64,000 nt of DNA from Leishmania panamensis (Eukaryota; Euglenozoa; Kinetoplastea; Trypanosomatida; Trypanosomatidae): assembly GCF_000755165.1 (NCBI RefSeq), contig NC_025869.1:474287-538286 (forward strand), written 5' to 3'. The notes beneath the pieces are model-generated. The model did not search any database. It was not told where the DNA came from and saw only the letters and a program-made list of their open reading frames with translations. The position numbers and the translations under genes were made by a program. Shown here piece by piece: positions 1 through 9,426 of this stretch (its first letter is position 1; every line of letters starts with the position of its first letter).

Positions 1-6
1 CCCCAT
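1..6 (-). CDS. First two codons of a further OHL (HASP-like) gene copy, cut by the window edge
   Basis: Read on the minus strand, bases 6-4 are ATG and 3-1 are GGG (Met-Gly), the same two codons that open the complete OHL gene at 2372. The identification rests on the next 250 bases of 5' flank being identical to the flank of that gene. The rest of the gene lies to the left of the window. Confidence 0.75.
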
Positions 7-256
7 TGCTTATAGGTGGGGGAGATAGAGCAGTGGGTAGAGGAAGAAAGGCAGCGGCTAAGGGTGAGTGAAGCGCTACTACGGGGATAAGTGAACCGAG
101 TGTAGTGTGCGCAGGGGCTGGGACTGGCGGATTCCAGACTAGAAAGTGACAATACTGAGAGACTGCGCTGTAGGGGGACGTGTAGGTGAGCCTGTAAAGG
201 GGAAAGCCTGCGACGGCGCACGTCAGCGAAGAGTATGCGTCAAGGGAGAGAGAAAG
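1..256. repeat. Direct repeat, left copy: OHL start codon plus 5' flank
   Basis: Bases 1-256 match 2367-2622 with no difference that I can see; beyond the shared GA-rich stretch the two copies diverge abruptly. The repeat holds the first two codons and about 250 bases upstream, which on the minus strand should include the spliced-leader acceptor and the 5' UTR. Conservation of just this part suggests a tandem duplication kept uniform by gene conversion. Confidence 0.9.
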
Positions 257-1742
257 AAGAGAGGAGGATCAGTAGATACTAGTAGAAGATACAGAGAGAA
301 ACACGCAGCAGGATCGAAGGCTCTTTAACAGAAATGCGGTGCCCCGGGCATGTCAGCTTGTTCCTTTCGCAGCAACCGCAGCCCGTAAGTACACATGTGC
401 ATTCGCACTGGGGGCTGAAACAGAAAAGCAAGCGACGAAAGGGGCTCACCACCATGGCGAGTGTGCCTTTTTGGAGAGAGAGCGCGCCGCTTTCTCACAG
501 TGCCTAGGCGTGCCATCCACTAAACCGTACCACGCAGCGCCCGTGTACGTGTGCGTGGGCATGTGCTCTGGCGCCGGCGCACTTCGTCTCCGTGTTTTCC
601 TTTATTACGGCGCAGCACAGCATTTCTGCCCCGGCAGACTCGCGTGCGGGGACGTGGGCAGCTTGAGAGGGTGGAGACACGGAAATAGAGCGGTGCGCAG
701 ACAGGCACACTCCACACCTCATCCCAGCACGCCACAGCCGCCGCTCGCTGCCATCAGAAGAACAAAACGAAAAAGAGTGGCAAACACGTGCACCGGGCGG
801 GGAAAGAGGGGGAAGGGCTCCCCCCCTCCCCCTCCAAGAGGAGAAAACGTTCGAAAACAGAGGCACCGCAAGCTCGTACACAAAGAGATAGACGGAATGA
901 TGGAGGAAAGAAAAAGCCCCTCAAGGAGAAGAGAGAGAGAGCAGACGAGGAAAAGAAGACAGGGGCAGCGAAAGGGAGGATGTGCATCCTGTACTAGTCT
1001 GGCATGAGGCCAACGAGACCACACACGCACACACACACACAGAAGCAAAGGGAGACAATCCTCAAAAGTTCCTCCTTGGAACAATCCGCATACATGCACG
1101 TGGGTGGTACAAGTACACTGGAATAAGCATAACGTACAGTAGGCAAAACACGAAGAGAGGCAAGGGGGAGCAGCACACACTAAAGAGGGTGGGTGCAGTG
1201 AAACAAAGCGCCAGAGGCAGCAAAATAAGGTCGAGGGAAGGGAGCTCACTGTGTGGCGCACTGAGGTAAAGAGGGGAAGAGGCAGGGAGGGGGTATGCGC
1301 ATGCGTAGAGGCACCCGAACAGAAAAGACACAAGAAACAAAGAGAGTCCACGCAGAGGCAGCAAGAGAGCTGCTAGCACCGGTGATCTAAGCATACACAC
1401 ACAGGACTCGGCGTGGTCACAGCTGTGTAGCGGCAGTCGTCACACATCCACCGACAATGTCCATTATGCGCCCAACCCCACACCCACCACACACTCGGAA
1501 GCGGAGAGGGGAAGTCGAGTCGGGGAAAGCCGGGGTGCCCATGAGGTACAATCACAACGACCCCAGGCAGGCATTAGCCACTGTGTGCGGAGAGACACGA
1601 ACCGCGAGCAACACACGCAGTCTGCGCACGAGGCACAAGAGGCCCGACGAAGGGCTCGGCCCACAAGCACAAGCCGGCACGCAGCGCATCAGGGGTTGGC
1701 ATCATCACCCATCCCATTATGCTCGTTATCACTCCCCATATT
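257..1742. other. Spacer between tandem OHL genes
   Basis: No convincing gene. The stretch is purine-rich on the plus strand with CA and GA microsatellites (for example around 1021-1041). On the minus strand it would be the 3' UTR of the OHL gene at 1743-2372 and the upstream region of the next copy. The open frames here are short and low in complexity. Confidence 0.6.
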
Positions 1743-2372
1743 TCAATCCCCGTTAGGTGCGCCACCGTCCATGTTCTCATGTCCATGGTCGCCATCGCCC
1801 ATGTTCCCATGTCCATGGTCGCCACCGTCCATATTTCCATGTCCATGGTCACCAGCGTCCATATTCCCATGTCCATGGTCGCCACCGTCCATATTTCCAT
1901 GTCCATGGTCACCAGCGTCCATATTCCCATGTCCATGGTCGCCACCGTCCATATTCCCATGTCCATGGTCGCCACCGTCCATATTCCCATGTCCATGGTC
2001 GCCACCGTCCATATTTCCATGTCCATGGTCACCAGCGTCCATATTTCCATGTCCATGGTCGCCACCGTCCATATTTCCATGTCCATGGTCACCAGCGTCC
2101 ATATTTCCATGTCCATGGTCGCCACCGTCCATATTTCCATGTCCATGGTCGCCAGCGTCCATATTCCCATCTCCATGGTCGCCGCCGTTCACCTTCTCAT
2201 CTTTATGGTCGCCACCATCCTTCTTCCGATGTCCATGGTCGCCACCGTCCCTCTTCCCATGTCCATGATGGTCACCACCCTTCTTCTTATTCCCTTTGCC
2301 ACGGCCCTTCTGGTTCGTCGGACGGTTGGTCCCGCGCGGCATCGGCGACAGCTTCGCACAGATGGCCCCCAT
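1743..2372 (-). CDS. OHL (orthologous HASP-like) acylated repeat protein
   Basis: A 209-residue, very hydrophilic protein. The N-terminus MGAICAKL is an SH4-type acylation signal: Gly2 for N-myristoylation and Cys5 for palmitoylation, as in Leishmania HASPB. A basic Gly/Lys/Asn linker (residues ~12-35) follows, then about 17 units of a decapeptide of the form GDHGHGNMDG or GDHGHGNMDA to the C-terminus. There is no signal peptide and no membrane segment. HASPs reach the outer face of the plasma membrane by an unconventional, acylation-dependent route; Viannia species carry OHL genes instead of true HASPB at the equivalent locus. Copy-specific repeats and a duplicated 5' flank indicate a multigene array. 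The first units (nearest the N-terminus) have diverged, the central ones are nearly uniform. The His- and Asp-rich repeat could bind metal; that is inference. The family assignment comes from architecture, not from a database match. Confidence 0.75.
   Translation of the reverse strand: MGAICAKLSPMPRGTNRPTNQKGRGKGNKKKGGDHHGHGKRDGGDHGHRKKDGGDHKDEKVNGGDHGDGNMDAGDHGHGNMDGGDHGHGNMDAGDHGHGNMDGGDHGHGNMDAGDHGHGNMDGGDHGHGNMDGGDHGHGNMDGGDHGHGNMDAGDHGHGNMDGGDHGHGNMDAGDHGHGNMDGGDHGHGNMGDGDHGHENMDGGAPNGD
1763..2276 (-). repeat. 30-bp coding tandem repeat array in the OHL gene
   Basis: Roughly 17 head-to-tail units of 30 bp, each encoding one decapeptide. Units alternate mainly between two versions that differ at the Gly/Ala codon and at a silent position, giving a partly 60-bp higher-order pattern. 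The unit has no stop codon in most frames, so long spurious open frames overlie it on both strands. Confidence 0.9.
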
Positions 2373-2622
2373 TGCTTATAGGTGGGGGAGATAGAGCAGT
2401 GGGTAGAGGAAGAAAGGCAGCGGCTAAGGGTGAGTGAAGCGCTACTACGGGGATAAGTGAACCGAGTGTAGTGTGCGCAGGGGCTGGGACTGGCGGATTC
2501 CAGACTAGAAAGTGACAATACTGAGAGACTGCGCTGTAGGGGGACGTGTAGGTGAGCCTGTAAAGGGGAAAGCCTGCGACGGCGCACGTCAGCGAAGAGT
2601 ATGCGTCAAGGGAGAGAGAAAG
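2367..2622. repeat. Direct repeat, right copy: OHL start codon plus 5' flank
   Basis: Second copy of the 256-base block at position 1. It contains the start codon of the complete OHL gene and its presumed spliced-leader acceptor region. Upstream of 2622 the sequence is unrelated to the region beyond 256. Confidence 0.9.
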
Positions 2623-3766
2623 GAGAGGAGAAGCAGATGTAAGTGTAGGTTTAGAGCCACACCAATATAGAGCGATAACTGCTGAGGAGGAGAAGCGTTG
2701 AGGTGCGAAAGGTGTGGATACACGGAGCGGGGTGGGGCGGTGAGCGAGCGACAACGCAGAGGGCTGGTATGAGAGGTGCACATAAACAAGGACGCCCTAG
2801 AAGTACATACGCACCACAGTGTGGTGAGAAGAGGTACAGGGGAAGATTCAACGAAAGAAGGGGAAGGAAAGGCACAGTTCGTGCACAGGGACACGCCAGC
2901 GTGGGACTTTCGCCTAGTGAACATCTAACGAAGAGAAAAAAGAAAGAGGAAAAAATACGTGGGCCCGAGCAGCGCACTTGCAAACAAGCAGGCAACTCTG
3001 AAGAACCAGCACAATGACGAAAATTCCATGAAAAGAGTACGTGAACAACGCGTAATGTACATGATGCTCGAAAGGGGTGTATAGGCACATATAGAGAGAT
3101 GAGCAGAGGTATATAGGCATACATTTCTGCAGAGGCAGGCAACAATATGGACAGGGAGACAGCTGTATAAATACAGGCATAGCTAGGCATACCGGCATAG
3201 ACATCTACACAGAAAGAGTTGCCCAGTTGGGGGTGAGCCACACTCTTCGTTCTCCTTGATGAAAAGACAAGAGAAATGTTGAAGCGCTCTGCGTTTGACA
3301 GGTGTCTCGGTGTTCGCGTGAAGAGACTGGCCAGTCCTGGTGTCTGGGTGTGTGGATGTGCCCATCTGTCTGCCTGTGAACAATGAAAAGAAAATGAGGC
3401 CTACATTGGAGTGCAGTCACAGAAAGAAAAAGGTGATCAGCCTTTGGGCGAGGCGAGAGAGGTGTGGAGGAGTGCGTTTGTGTATGTGTGTATGTGTGTG
3501 TGTGTGTGCGCGCGCGCGCAGCTCGAGTGGCGTTTCTCTTTTTCTCTCTTGCGCTTCCACGTGTGTTCCTCTTTGCTTGCATTGTTTCTTCTTAGCCTCT
3601 CTCGCCCCTCAGATAGAGCTGAAGAGCAGGAACTGACGAATGAAATAAGTGGGGACGATGCGCTCTACTGGTGATCAACTCAATGAGAGAGAGAGAGAGA
3701 CACTGATATAAATCGATGGGGAGGCGCAAAGACTGTTCTTCCGTACTGGGGCATCCTGCGTCGCCC
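2623..3766. other. Spacer with GT/GC and GA microsatellites
   Basis: No gene seen. It holds a run of alternating TG passing into CG (about 3481-3521), a potential Z-DNA former, and a GA run at about 3684-3702. It should be the 3' UTR of the CFAP97-like gene and the upstream region of the OHL gene. Confidence 0.6.
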
Positions 3767-5440
3767 TCAAATAGGCGCGTACGCTCCGCAGCTCGACGCA
3801 CAACACAGCTGTGCGTCCGCTGTCTCCGCCTCTGTTGCGCTGTCGGACGGACCCAAACTGGTGGTCCACCCTTTTGGTATTGACGCACGCCACTTGCTTT
3901 GCACCGGTGCTCGCAAGGCGCTCTCTGATGAGCTCAAAGGCCGGCGTGGATAGCCGCTGACGGGCGCGGGTGGGGCGGTGGGAGCAAGGCGGCTTCCAGA
4001 TTCGGCTGCTGGCTCCACCTGTGGCGCGAGAAGAGGCGGCGCTCTTGCTGGTCTGTCTGCGGAAGGACAACACTGCACGAAGCAGCCGTTATTGGCTTCC
4101 CAGGCACCGCCCACAGAAACCTCAAATTGCGGCGGCAATCTGTGCGTGAAGGGCTTCCCTGTTAGCGTCGTGTGTGAGCCGTAATAGGTGTGTTCCGCTG
4201 CGAGCCGTTCGTGACGCCTCCGTAGCGCATGACGCCATATCTGAGTTACGCCCCCCTCTTCGGTTGGCTCAACAAGGCGCACAGTGTTGAACGCGGTCTT
4301 ATGGCGTCGCTGGCTCGAGGCGTTCGGCCCTCTGCGAGCATCGTGCACGGAATCCTGCATCCCTCGTCGCTGCGAAGAGGCAGAAAACGAGCGACTGCTT
4401 CCCTTCACGCAGGTTGAGGCGCCACCACCGCCGTCGCGACGCAGCTGCAGGTCGGCCGCGTAATGCAGCAAGGGAATGTCCGTGGCAGAGATGGGCTGCC
4501 AGTCAGGGCGAGAGGTACCTGGCGGCCGCTTCGGAGGATGGTGCAGGGCAGCGGCGTACCCCGCTGTTGCTGCCTCGCTGTTACCCACACCGCCAAGGCT
4601 TCCAATGGAGTCCTCGAGCACGAGTGGCACACCCCCGTAGGATGTCGTGCGCACGACCGGCAGAAGCGAGGCTGGGGCGGTGCGCGACGCTTCAGCGATA
4701 GAGAGTGGCGGATAAGGGTGACCACGCAGCAGCGGAGGGGCCGCAGCAAGCTCCGACGAAATTGAATACGGCGCTGCGGCGGTTGCGGCAGCGCCGCTAA
4801 CACCTCCGTGGGAGCTCCGTCTTCTAGAGGAGGCTGCCTCCAGCAATCGTGCCCCGGCAAATGGCTCAGCCGGCTTGAATCGAGAGAGCTGCTGCACTCG
4901 CTTCTTGTGAACTGTGGTGTGCCATGCCCCGAGGTCCTTGGCGGTGCGCACCCTGGGTGACACCGAAAGGAGATGACCGAGAAATTTCTCATTTTCCTGC
5001 GCAATTTGCCGCTGCCGCGTCTGACGCTGGCGCATGCGGCTCAGCGTCTGGTCCTCAATGTTGTCGAAGCGGCAGACCTCAGAAGAGGTCGGGACGAGGT
5101 TCATGTGGCGTCCCTTGCGTGTTGTGTCGTCGCTGGCGAGGAGAAGGTGATGCAGTACCTTCACATTCTGAGCGTAGATTTGAGCCTCGTCGTGTCGCAC
5201 TTGCTGGGCGTAGCGATCGGCGTAGAGCTGTCTGTAGTAATCCATGGAGGGGCGACCTGGCTGCTGAAAGTCCACATCGGGCACATCTTGGATTGTGTGA
5301 GAGGGGCTCAGACGAATCGAAGCCAGCCGCTGCATGTGCCATAAGTGCGCCAGTCCAGCCTCTTGCTCCGAGGTGGTGTAGTAGTTCTGCCGAAGGTGCT
5401 GACGCTCTGTGGCTGATGTGTGAGCGACCTGATGCGACAT
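3767..5440 (-). CDS. CFAP97/hemingway-like protein (probable flagellar protein)
   Basis: 557 residues. Residues ~50-175 show the layout of the CFAP97 (KIAA1430) family: a D-x-D...P segment (PDVDFQQPGRPS), a charged helix ending in N-x-x-x-L-x-x-L-L, then R-rich helix IAQENEKFLGHLLSV followed by P-x-V...DL-x-A-W and a basic helix. In CFAP97D proteins the second part similarly reads I-x-x-E-N-x-x-(I/L)-L-x-x-L with a proline, an acidic residue and a Trp downstream. Members of this family are associated with cilia and axoneme assembly. The remaining two thirds is low-complexity Ala/Ser/Arg-rich sequence without a recognisable domain. The start is the first ATG of the open frame and the family-like part begins about 50 residues in. 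The assignment is by eye and moderate; a trypanosomatid protein of unknown function is the alternative. Confidence 0.55.
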   Translation of the reverse strand: MSHQVAHTSATERQHLRQNYYTTSEQEAGLAHLWHMQRLASIRLSPSHTIQDVPDVDFQQPGRPSMDYYRQLYADRYAQQVRHDEAQIYAQNVKVLHHLLLASDDTTRKGRHMNLVPTSSEVCRFDNIEDQTLSRMRQRQTRQRQIAQENEKFLGHLLSVSPRVRTAKDLGAWHTTVHKKRVQQLSRFKPAEPFAGARLLEAASSRRRSSHGGVSGAAATAAAPYSISSELAAAPPLLRGHPYPPLSIAEASRTAPASLLPVVRTTSYGGVPLVLEDSIGSLGGVGNSEAATAGYAAALHHPPKRPPGTSRPDWQPISATDIPLLHYAADLQLRRDGGGGASTCVKGSSRSFSASSQRRGMQDSVHDARRGPNASSQRRHKTAFNTVRLVEPTEEGGVTQIWRHALRRRHERLAAEHTYYGSHTTLTGKPFTHRLPPQFEVSVGGAWEANNGCFVQCCPSADRPARAPPLLAPQVEPAAESGSRLAPTAPPAPVSGYPRRPLSSSESALRAPVQSKWRASIPKGWTTSLGPSDSATEAETADAQLCCASSCGAYAPI

Positions 5441-6763
5441 CTTTTACTGTCGAAGACTACGAAATCGTGTCGACCAAGGCGACAAGATCTCTCTTTGATA
5501 GGTAAGTGGAGAAGGAAAAATTGTGTGATTGTGTGGAAGTTGTGTGCCTGTGTGTCGGCTATACGCCAGACTTTTTATTATTTTTTGTCTTCCTCTGCTG
5601 TTGCGGCTGTTTGGTGAGCATCCAAGTCCAGTACATCGCAACTTTACTTAAAGGGTAGTAAAGCTCTACACACACACACCACCTCAGTGTCACTCAGAAC
5701 TACAGTCGCTACAACAGTTTGGCTGTGATGCTGAGGCAAGTCGAGAAAGAGAAGAGGCAGGGGATGAGCATCCGTGCGTGAGTGAGTGCGCGTACGTGAA
5801 GACCAGGAGAAGTAGATAAATCTAGATATCTATATATGTCTATCTATCTGCGAGAAGGTGCACGCGTACGAGTAAGGAGACCTGCAATGTGTACTACGTA
5901 AGGAAGCGCGTACTCATCGCGTATAAACAGCGGTGTGTAGTTCGTTGGGTGGCCTCGAGGGTAGCAGAGAGAAGCAAAGGTTAGCGCGGATGGCACAGTG
6001 GAATCAGTGGTAAGGTACACAGGCGGTGTGTGAAACCAAAGTCAGAAAAACGAGAAAAGAGAACAAGCAAGCAGCCCATCCCTGCGCCGTCTCTCCCCCT
6101 CCTTCTCTTGCTCGGTGCGTCGGACAGCGTGAATCAAGACACTTGCCCAGATGCAGAGGCTAGCGAGCAGCTAACAGCCTTCAAAACACTCCACAACAGT
6201 CCGCCCAAAAAAAAAAACAGGGGAGAGGTGCGGAGAAAAGGAGGGGAGATAATAGAGGGGCGATGTATCGAGTGCTGCTGCTCTTGGTTTGGTGTCGCGC
6301 TCCTGTGTCTACGACGATGGTTGTGAGTGTGTGCATGTGATGCTGACGGTGCAACGGCACTCGCACGAACGTGGGCATCGGTCTTTTCCATCAGGCAAAT
6401 CAAATTGCTTTCGAGGCCACGGAGTGGGAGAAGCAGGGAAACAAGAAGCTGAGTACGGCGCTTCGCCAGCTCTACTCATCCATCAGGGAGACAGACACAC
6501 AGACAGACCCATACCAAGCACAAAGACGCACACTCATCAGCGTGCAGGCGCCTGCACTCGCAGTAGCAAACAAAGCACAGACGCAACACAGAAAGGGGAA
6601 AAGAAAGAGGTCGAGGCAGTGCAGGGAAGAGAGAACACTAAAAGGGCGACAGGGAGAGAGCTGTGCGGCAACATGCTTGAGCATACCGTGCACGACGAGG
6701 GTGACGTACACCCGAGATCACTCGTCGCTCATAAATGTCGAACTACCTACAATGTGCCAGGGA
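5441..6763. other. Spacer, no gene seen
   Basis: UTR-like sequence of 1.3 kb with a short AT-rich tetranucleotide stretch near 5815-5850 and an oligo-A run near 6207-6220. It should be the 3' UTR of the gene at 6764-8842 and the leader region of the CFAP97-like gene. No frame here looks coding. Confidence 0.6.
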
Positions 6764-8842
6764 TTAATGGCAGGTGCACATCGACCGCAGGGATGTCTGA
6801 ACATCGACCTTCAGTGCAGACGATATCACGGAGGTCCCGAGCGTGGTGAATGTTGCTGGAGGTGGAGGACTGGCTGTCGCGATGGATGCAGGGGGTGGCC
6901 CCGCCTCTTTTGACGCCACTTCCAGCAGCGTTCGCCGCAGCCATGCCTCGTGCAAGGCGTCCACCTCAAAGCACAGCGCCCACGTCGGCTGCAGTGAGAC
7001 GGAGGGCGCAGTCTCAACTGGTGTGTGACCTGCATGCGCGCTCGCGTCCCAGCTCACAGAATCCAGACCAAGCGGGGCTGCGGTGTAGCACACCATAACC
7101 ACCTCTGTCGCCACACCCTCCGCTTCCAAGGTGCTACAAGGCAGCGCACGCGAAATCGGTGCGTAAGCGCTTAGTAACGGCGGTGCTCTTGAGGACATAA
7201 CCGCGGGGGTATTCGTTTTGGCACCTCCGCTCCTTTGCCGGCTGTCTTGAGAGTGTAAGGCCGCCTCCGCAAGCAGCAACTGGAATGCATCTTGCGTTGC
7301 CCGTACTTGCTCTTGGAGCCTGCGCCAGTGGCTGTCAGTCATCAGCGCCAGAGGATCATGAGCTGCATTGTTCGCAGAAACCGCTCGCTTGTCCCTCTCT
7401 GCGCTATCGCTTCTCACTGGCGGTATCCGACGGCTAGACTTGCGCGCACACCGACGCCACACCGCCTTGAGTCTGTCCATCGGCGAGGTCGAGAGTGCCA
7501 ATCGAGAGGGAGTAGGCACTGGCGCAGATTTTCCTTCCTTGCCGATTGCCGAGCTCATGTTGGCGTGCAAGGACGAGGAAATGGGCAAGTACTCCCACAG
7601 CGTGCACACTGGTGGCAGTGCTGCGGCAGGCGCTTCGCTACTCTCTTTTTCCTGTAGGTAGTTCTTTGTAGATGAGGCACTGGCGGGAGCATCAGTAATG
7701 GCCGTGGTACGAGCGGCACACATTTGGTACGCATTCAGACGGCTGCACAGAGCAGCCGTATTCACGGGCACGAATGGATTTCTCGGCGTGCCAGCCGACT
7801 GCCAGGACTGAGAGGGATCTGCCTGGCACGCCTTCAGTTGTGCTTCGAGAGATTGCTTCCTTAATAGTACAGTCTTTAGTGAAGTCGCAGCTGCTGGCGC
7901 GCCAGCAGCTATTAGCCTCGAGGCGGGTGATCGTAAAGACGCTGCCTGGATCCCCGGTGACTTAGGTGCTGCCTCTCTTGTACTCTCCACATATGCATCC
8001 TCGCGATGTCGTGGGTTGTTCGCATCGCGGCCGGTACCGTCCTCGCCGGGCGCCTGTGAGCCAAGAGCATCCGAAAATGGATTCCAAGTGGCATCATGTC
8101 CCTCCCGATCGCGCACTCCGTCCTCAACACCGCTGGTGTTTTGCACGGAGATGGTGACAGCATAGCCGGTGGACAGGACGCGCAGGAAAGAAGGCACCGA
8201 AGGCGCACTGAATCTTGCCGGTGTCCCTTGCTGCGCTGATGCCGTAAGCGTCGACGTCGCGGCTGCCTGTAAGCACTGTTGGACGTGCCCTGCCAACATC
8301 TCTCTCAGTTGCTCTTCCACCTTGACGCTTCGCTGCCGTAATGTCTGTGCTAGACGCATCTTCCACTGTTGAACCTCAGAAATGCATGCCGTCTCCTCGT
8401 CCCCTAACGCCGCATAGCCGAAAGCTGTGTAAGGCGATGTAGAGTATCGGTCACGTCGCCGCTGCCAGCACCCCTTCAGTCCGTCAGAGCGTGAGGGCCG
8501 TGCATTTGATACCACTGAGGCGCCTCTTGACGCGAACAGCGTCGTTGTCACTGGAGAAGCTGCTGACCGTGGTAGACGTCGAGGGGGAGCTGGAGGAGCG
8601 GATGAGATGACGACCGCAGCACCGTAGGAAGTCGGGTTCGGAGACACCGCCGCTGTGCCTGACGCACCACTGCGCTCAAGGGAAGTGGGGGCTGAGAGCG
8701 GGTTGCGATTAGTGAGGATGTTGGTAGAGCCCGGCGGAAGCGAAGGAGGCCCTTCCTCTTCCTTGACGCCATGCACACCGTGCTGCGCGCGCAGCAGCTG
8801 GACATAGAGACGCCGCACGGCGTGATGGGCCTCCACGTTCAT
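6764..8842 (-). CDS. Conserved-type hypothetical protein, Ala/Ser/Pro-rich
   Basis: 692 residues starting MNVEAHHAVRRLYVQLLRAQ. I do not recognise a domain. The open frame extends upstream to about 9058, but that part encodes a His-Thr run from a GT microsatellite and looks like leader sequence, so the ATG at 8842 is preferred. A helical, charged segment lies near residues 165-200 (ISEVQQWKMRLAQTLRQRSV, then a second helix), and another basic segment at about residues 480-530. The rest is disordered Ala/Ser/Thr/Pro-rich sequence. No signal peptide or membrane helix is visible. That it is a real gene is supported by the uninterrupted length, GC-rich third positions and its place in the directional cluster. 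Confidence 0.6.
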   Translation of the reverse strand: MNVEAHHAVRRLYVQLLRAQHGVHGVKEEEGPPSLPPGSTNILTNRNPLSAPTSLERSGASGTAAVSPNPTSYGAAVVISSAPPAPPRRLPRSAASPVTTTLFASRGASVVSNARPSRSDGLKGCWQRRRDRYSTSPYTAFGYAALGDEETACISEVQQWKMRLAQTLRQRSVKVEEQLREMLAGHVQQCLQAAATSTLTASAQQGTPARFSAPSVPSFLRVLSTGYAVTISVQNTSGVEDGVRDREGHDATWNPFSDALGSQAPGEDGTGRDANNPRHREDAYVESTREAAPKSPGIQAASLRSPASRLIAAGAPAAATSLKTVLLRKQSLEAQLKACQADPSQSWQSAGTPRNPFVPVNTAALCSRLNAYQMCAARTTAITDAPASASSTKNYLQEKESSEAPAAALPPVCTLWEYLPISSSLHANMSSAIGKEGKSAPVPTPSRLALSTSPMDRLKAVWRRCARKSSRRIPPVRSDSAERDKRAVSANNAAHDPLALMTDSHWRRLQEQVRATQDAFQLLLAEAALHSQDSRQRSGGAKTNTPAVMSSRAPPLLSAYAPISRALPCSTLEAEGVATEVVMVCYTAAPLGLDSVSWDASAHAGHTPVETAPSVSLQPTWALCFEVDALHEAWLRRTLLEVASKEAGPPPASIATASPPPPATFTTLGTSVISSALKVDVQTSLRSMCTCH

Positions 8843-9426
8843 TCGATACGTTCGGAAAAAAATGCGGATGGCGCTTCTAAGAGGCCAAGGTGACGCTAAT
8901 CCTGTAGTGATCGTGGTCGTGGTGATGTGTGTACGTTCCTCCCTCCCTCCATTTCTGTGGGTGTGTGTGTGTGTGTGAGCACCCAAGAGAGGGAGAGAGG
9001 TTACGTGGAGGCTTTGTTTTTCGGGCACGGAAGGGGAACTCGCAGGGTGGAGAAGCATGCAAACATGTGCGAGAGAAGGTCATCATAGGCTGCATGCAAA
9101 CGGTAATAGGGCATGAGGAAGGAAGGAAGAGGGGCACATGCACACGCACCGATACACACGCTTACACATACATACACAAGTCCTCAGTGTACCTCATGCA
9201 CATGCTTAGCAAGCGCACAGCTCTGTCCTGAGTGCAAAAAGAAGCTGTCTTTCACAACACTGCATGTGTGTGTGTGTGTAAATTGAGCGCATTAGTGAGT
9301 ATGGTTTGTCGCTTGCTGTTCGTAGATTATAATGCTCCTGTAGCCTTGGCGGCGCTGATAAGCACCGCTTTGCATATCCTTGAACAGGTCGACTTGCGGT
9401 AGTGAAACAGTTGCATGTGCTGTACC
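8843..9426. other. Spacer, no gene seen
   Basis: Contains GT microsatellites (about 8958-8978 and 9267-9280) and purine-rich blocks on the plus strand, i.e. pyrimidine tracts on the transcribed minus strand suitable as trans-splicing signals for the gene at 6764-8842. Confidence 0.6.

Noticed and set aside
339..1351. Open frames of about 210-220 residues on both strands in the OHL spacer
   Set aside because: Low-complexity Arg/Lys or Cys/Ser/Leu composition from purine/pyrimidine-rich repeats; no homology features.
1763..2276. Regular 30-bp repeats as a CRISPR array
   Set aside because: Units are contiguous with no unique spacers, and they code for a decapeptide in a eukaryotic gene.
1585..2437. 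Long plus-strand open frames over the OHL repeat (three frames of over 200 residues), and a second minus frame
   Set aside because: They come from a 30-bp repeat without stops; they are monotonous, lack a splice tract and run against the cluster. The minus frame with the SH4 start is the gene.
8843..9058. N-terminal extension of the protein at 6764-8842
   Set aside because: It encodes a His-Thr repeat from a GT microsatellite and Thr runs, typical of leader sequence; the ATG at 8842 is more plausible.
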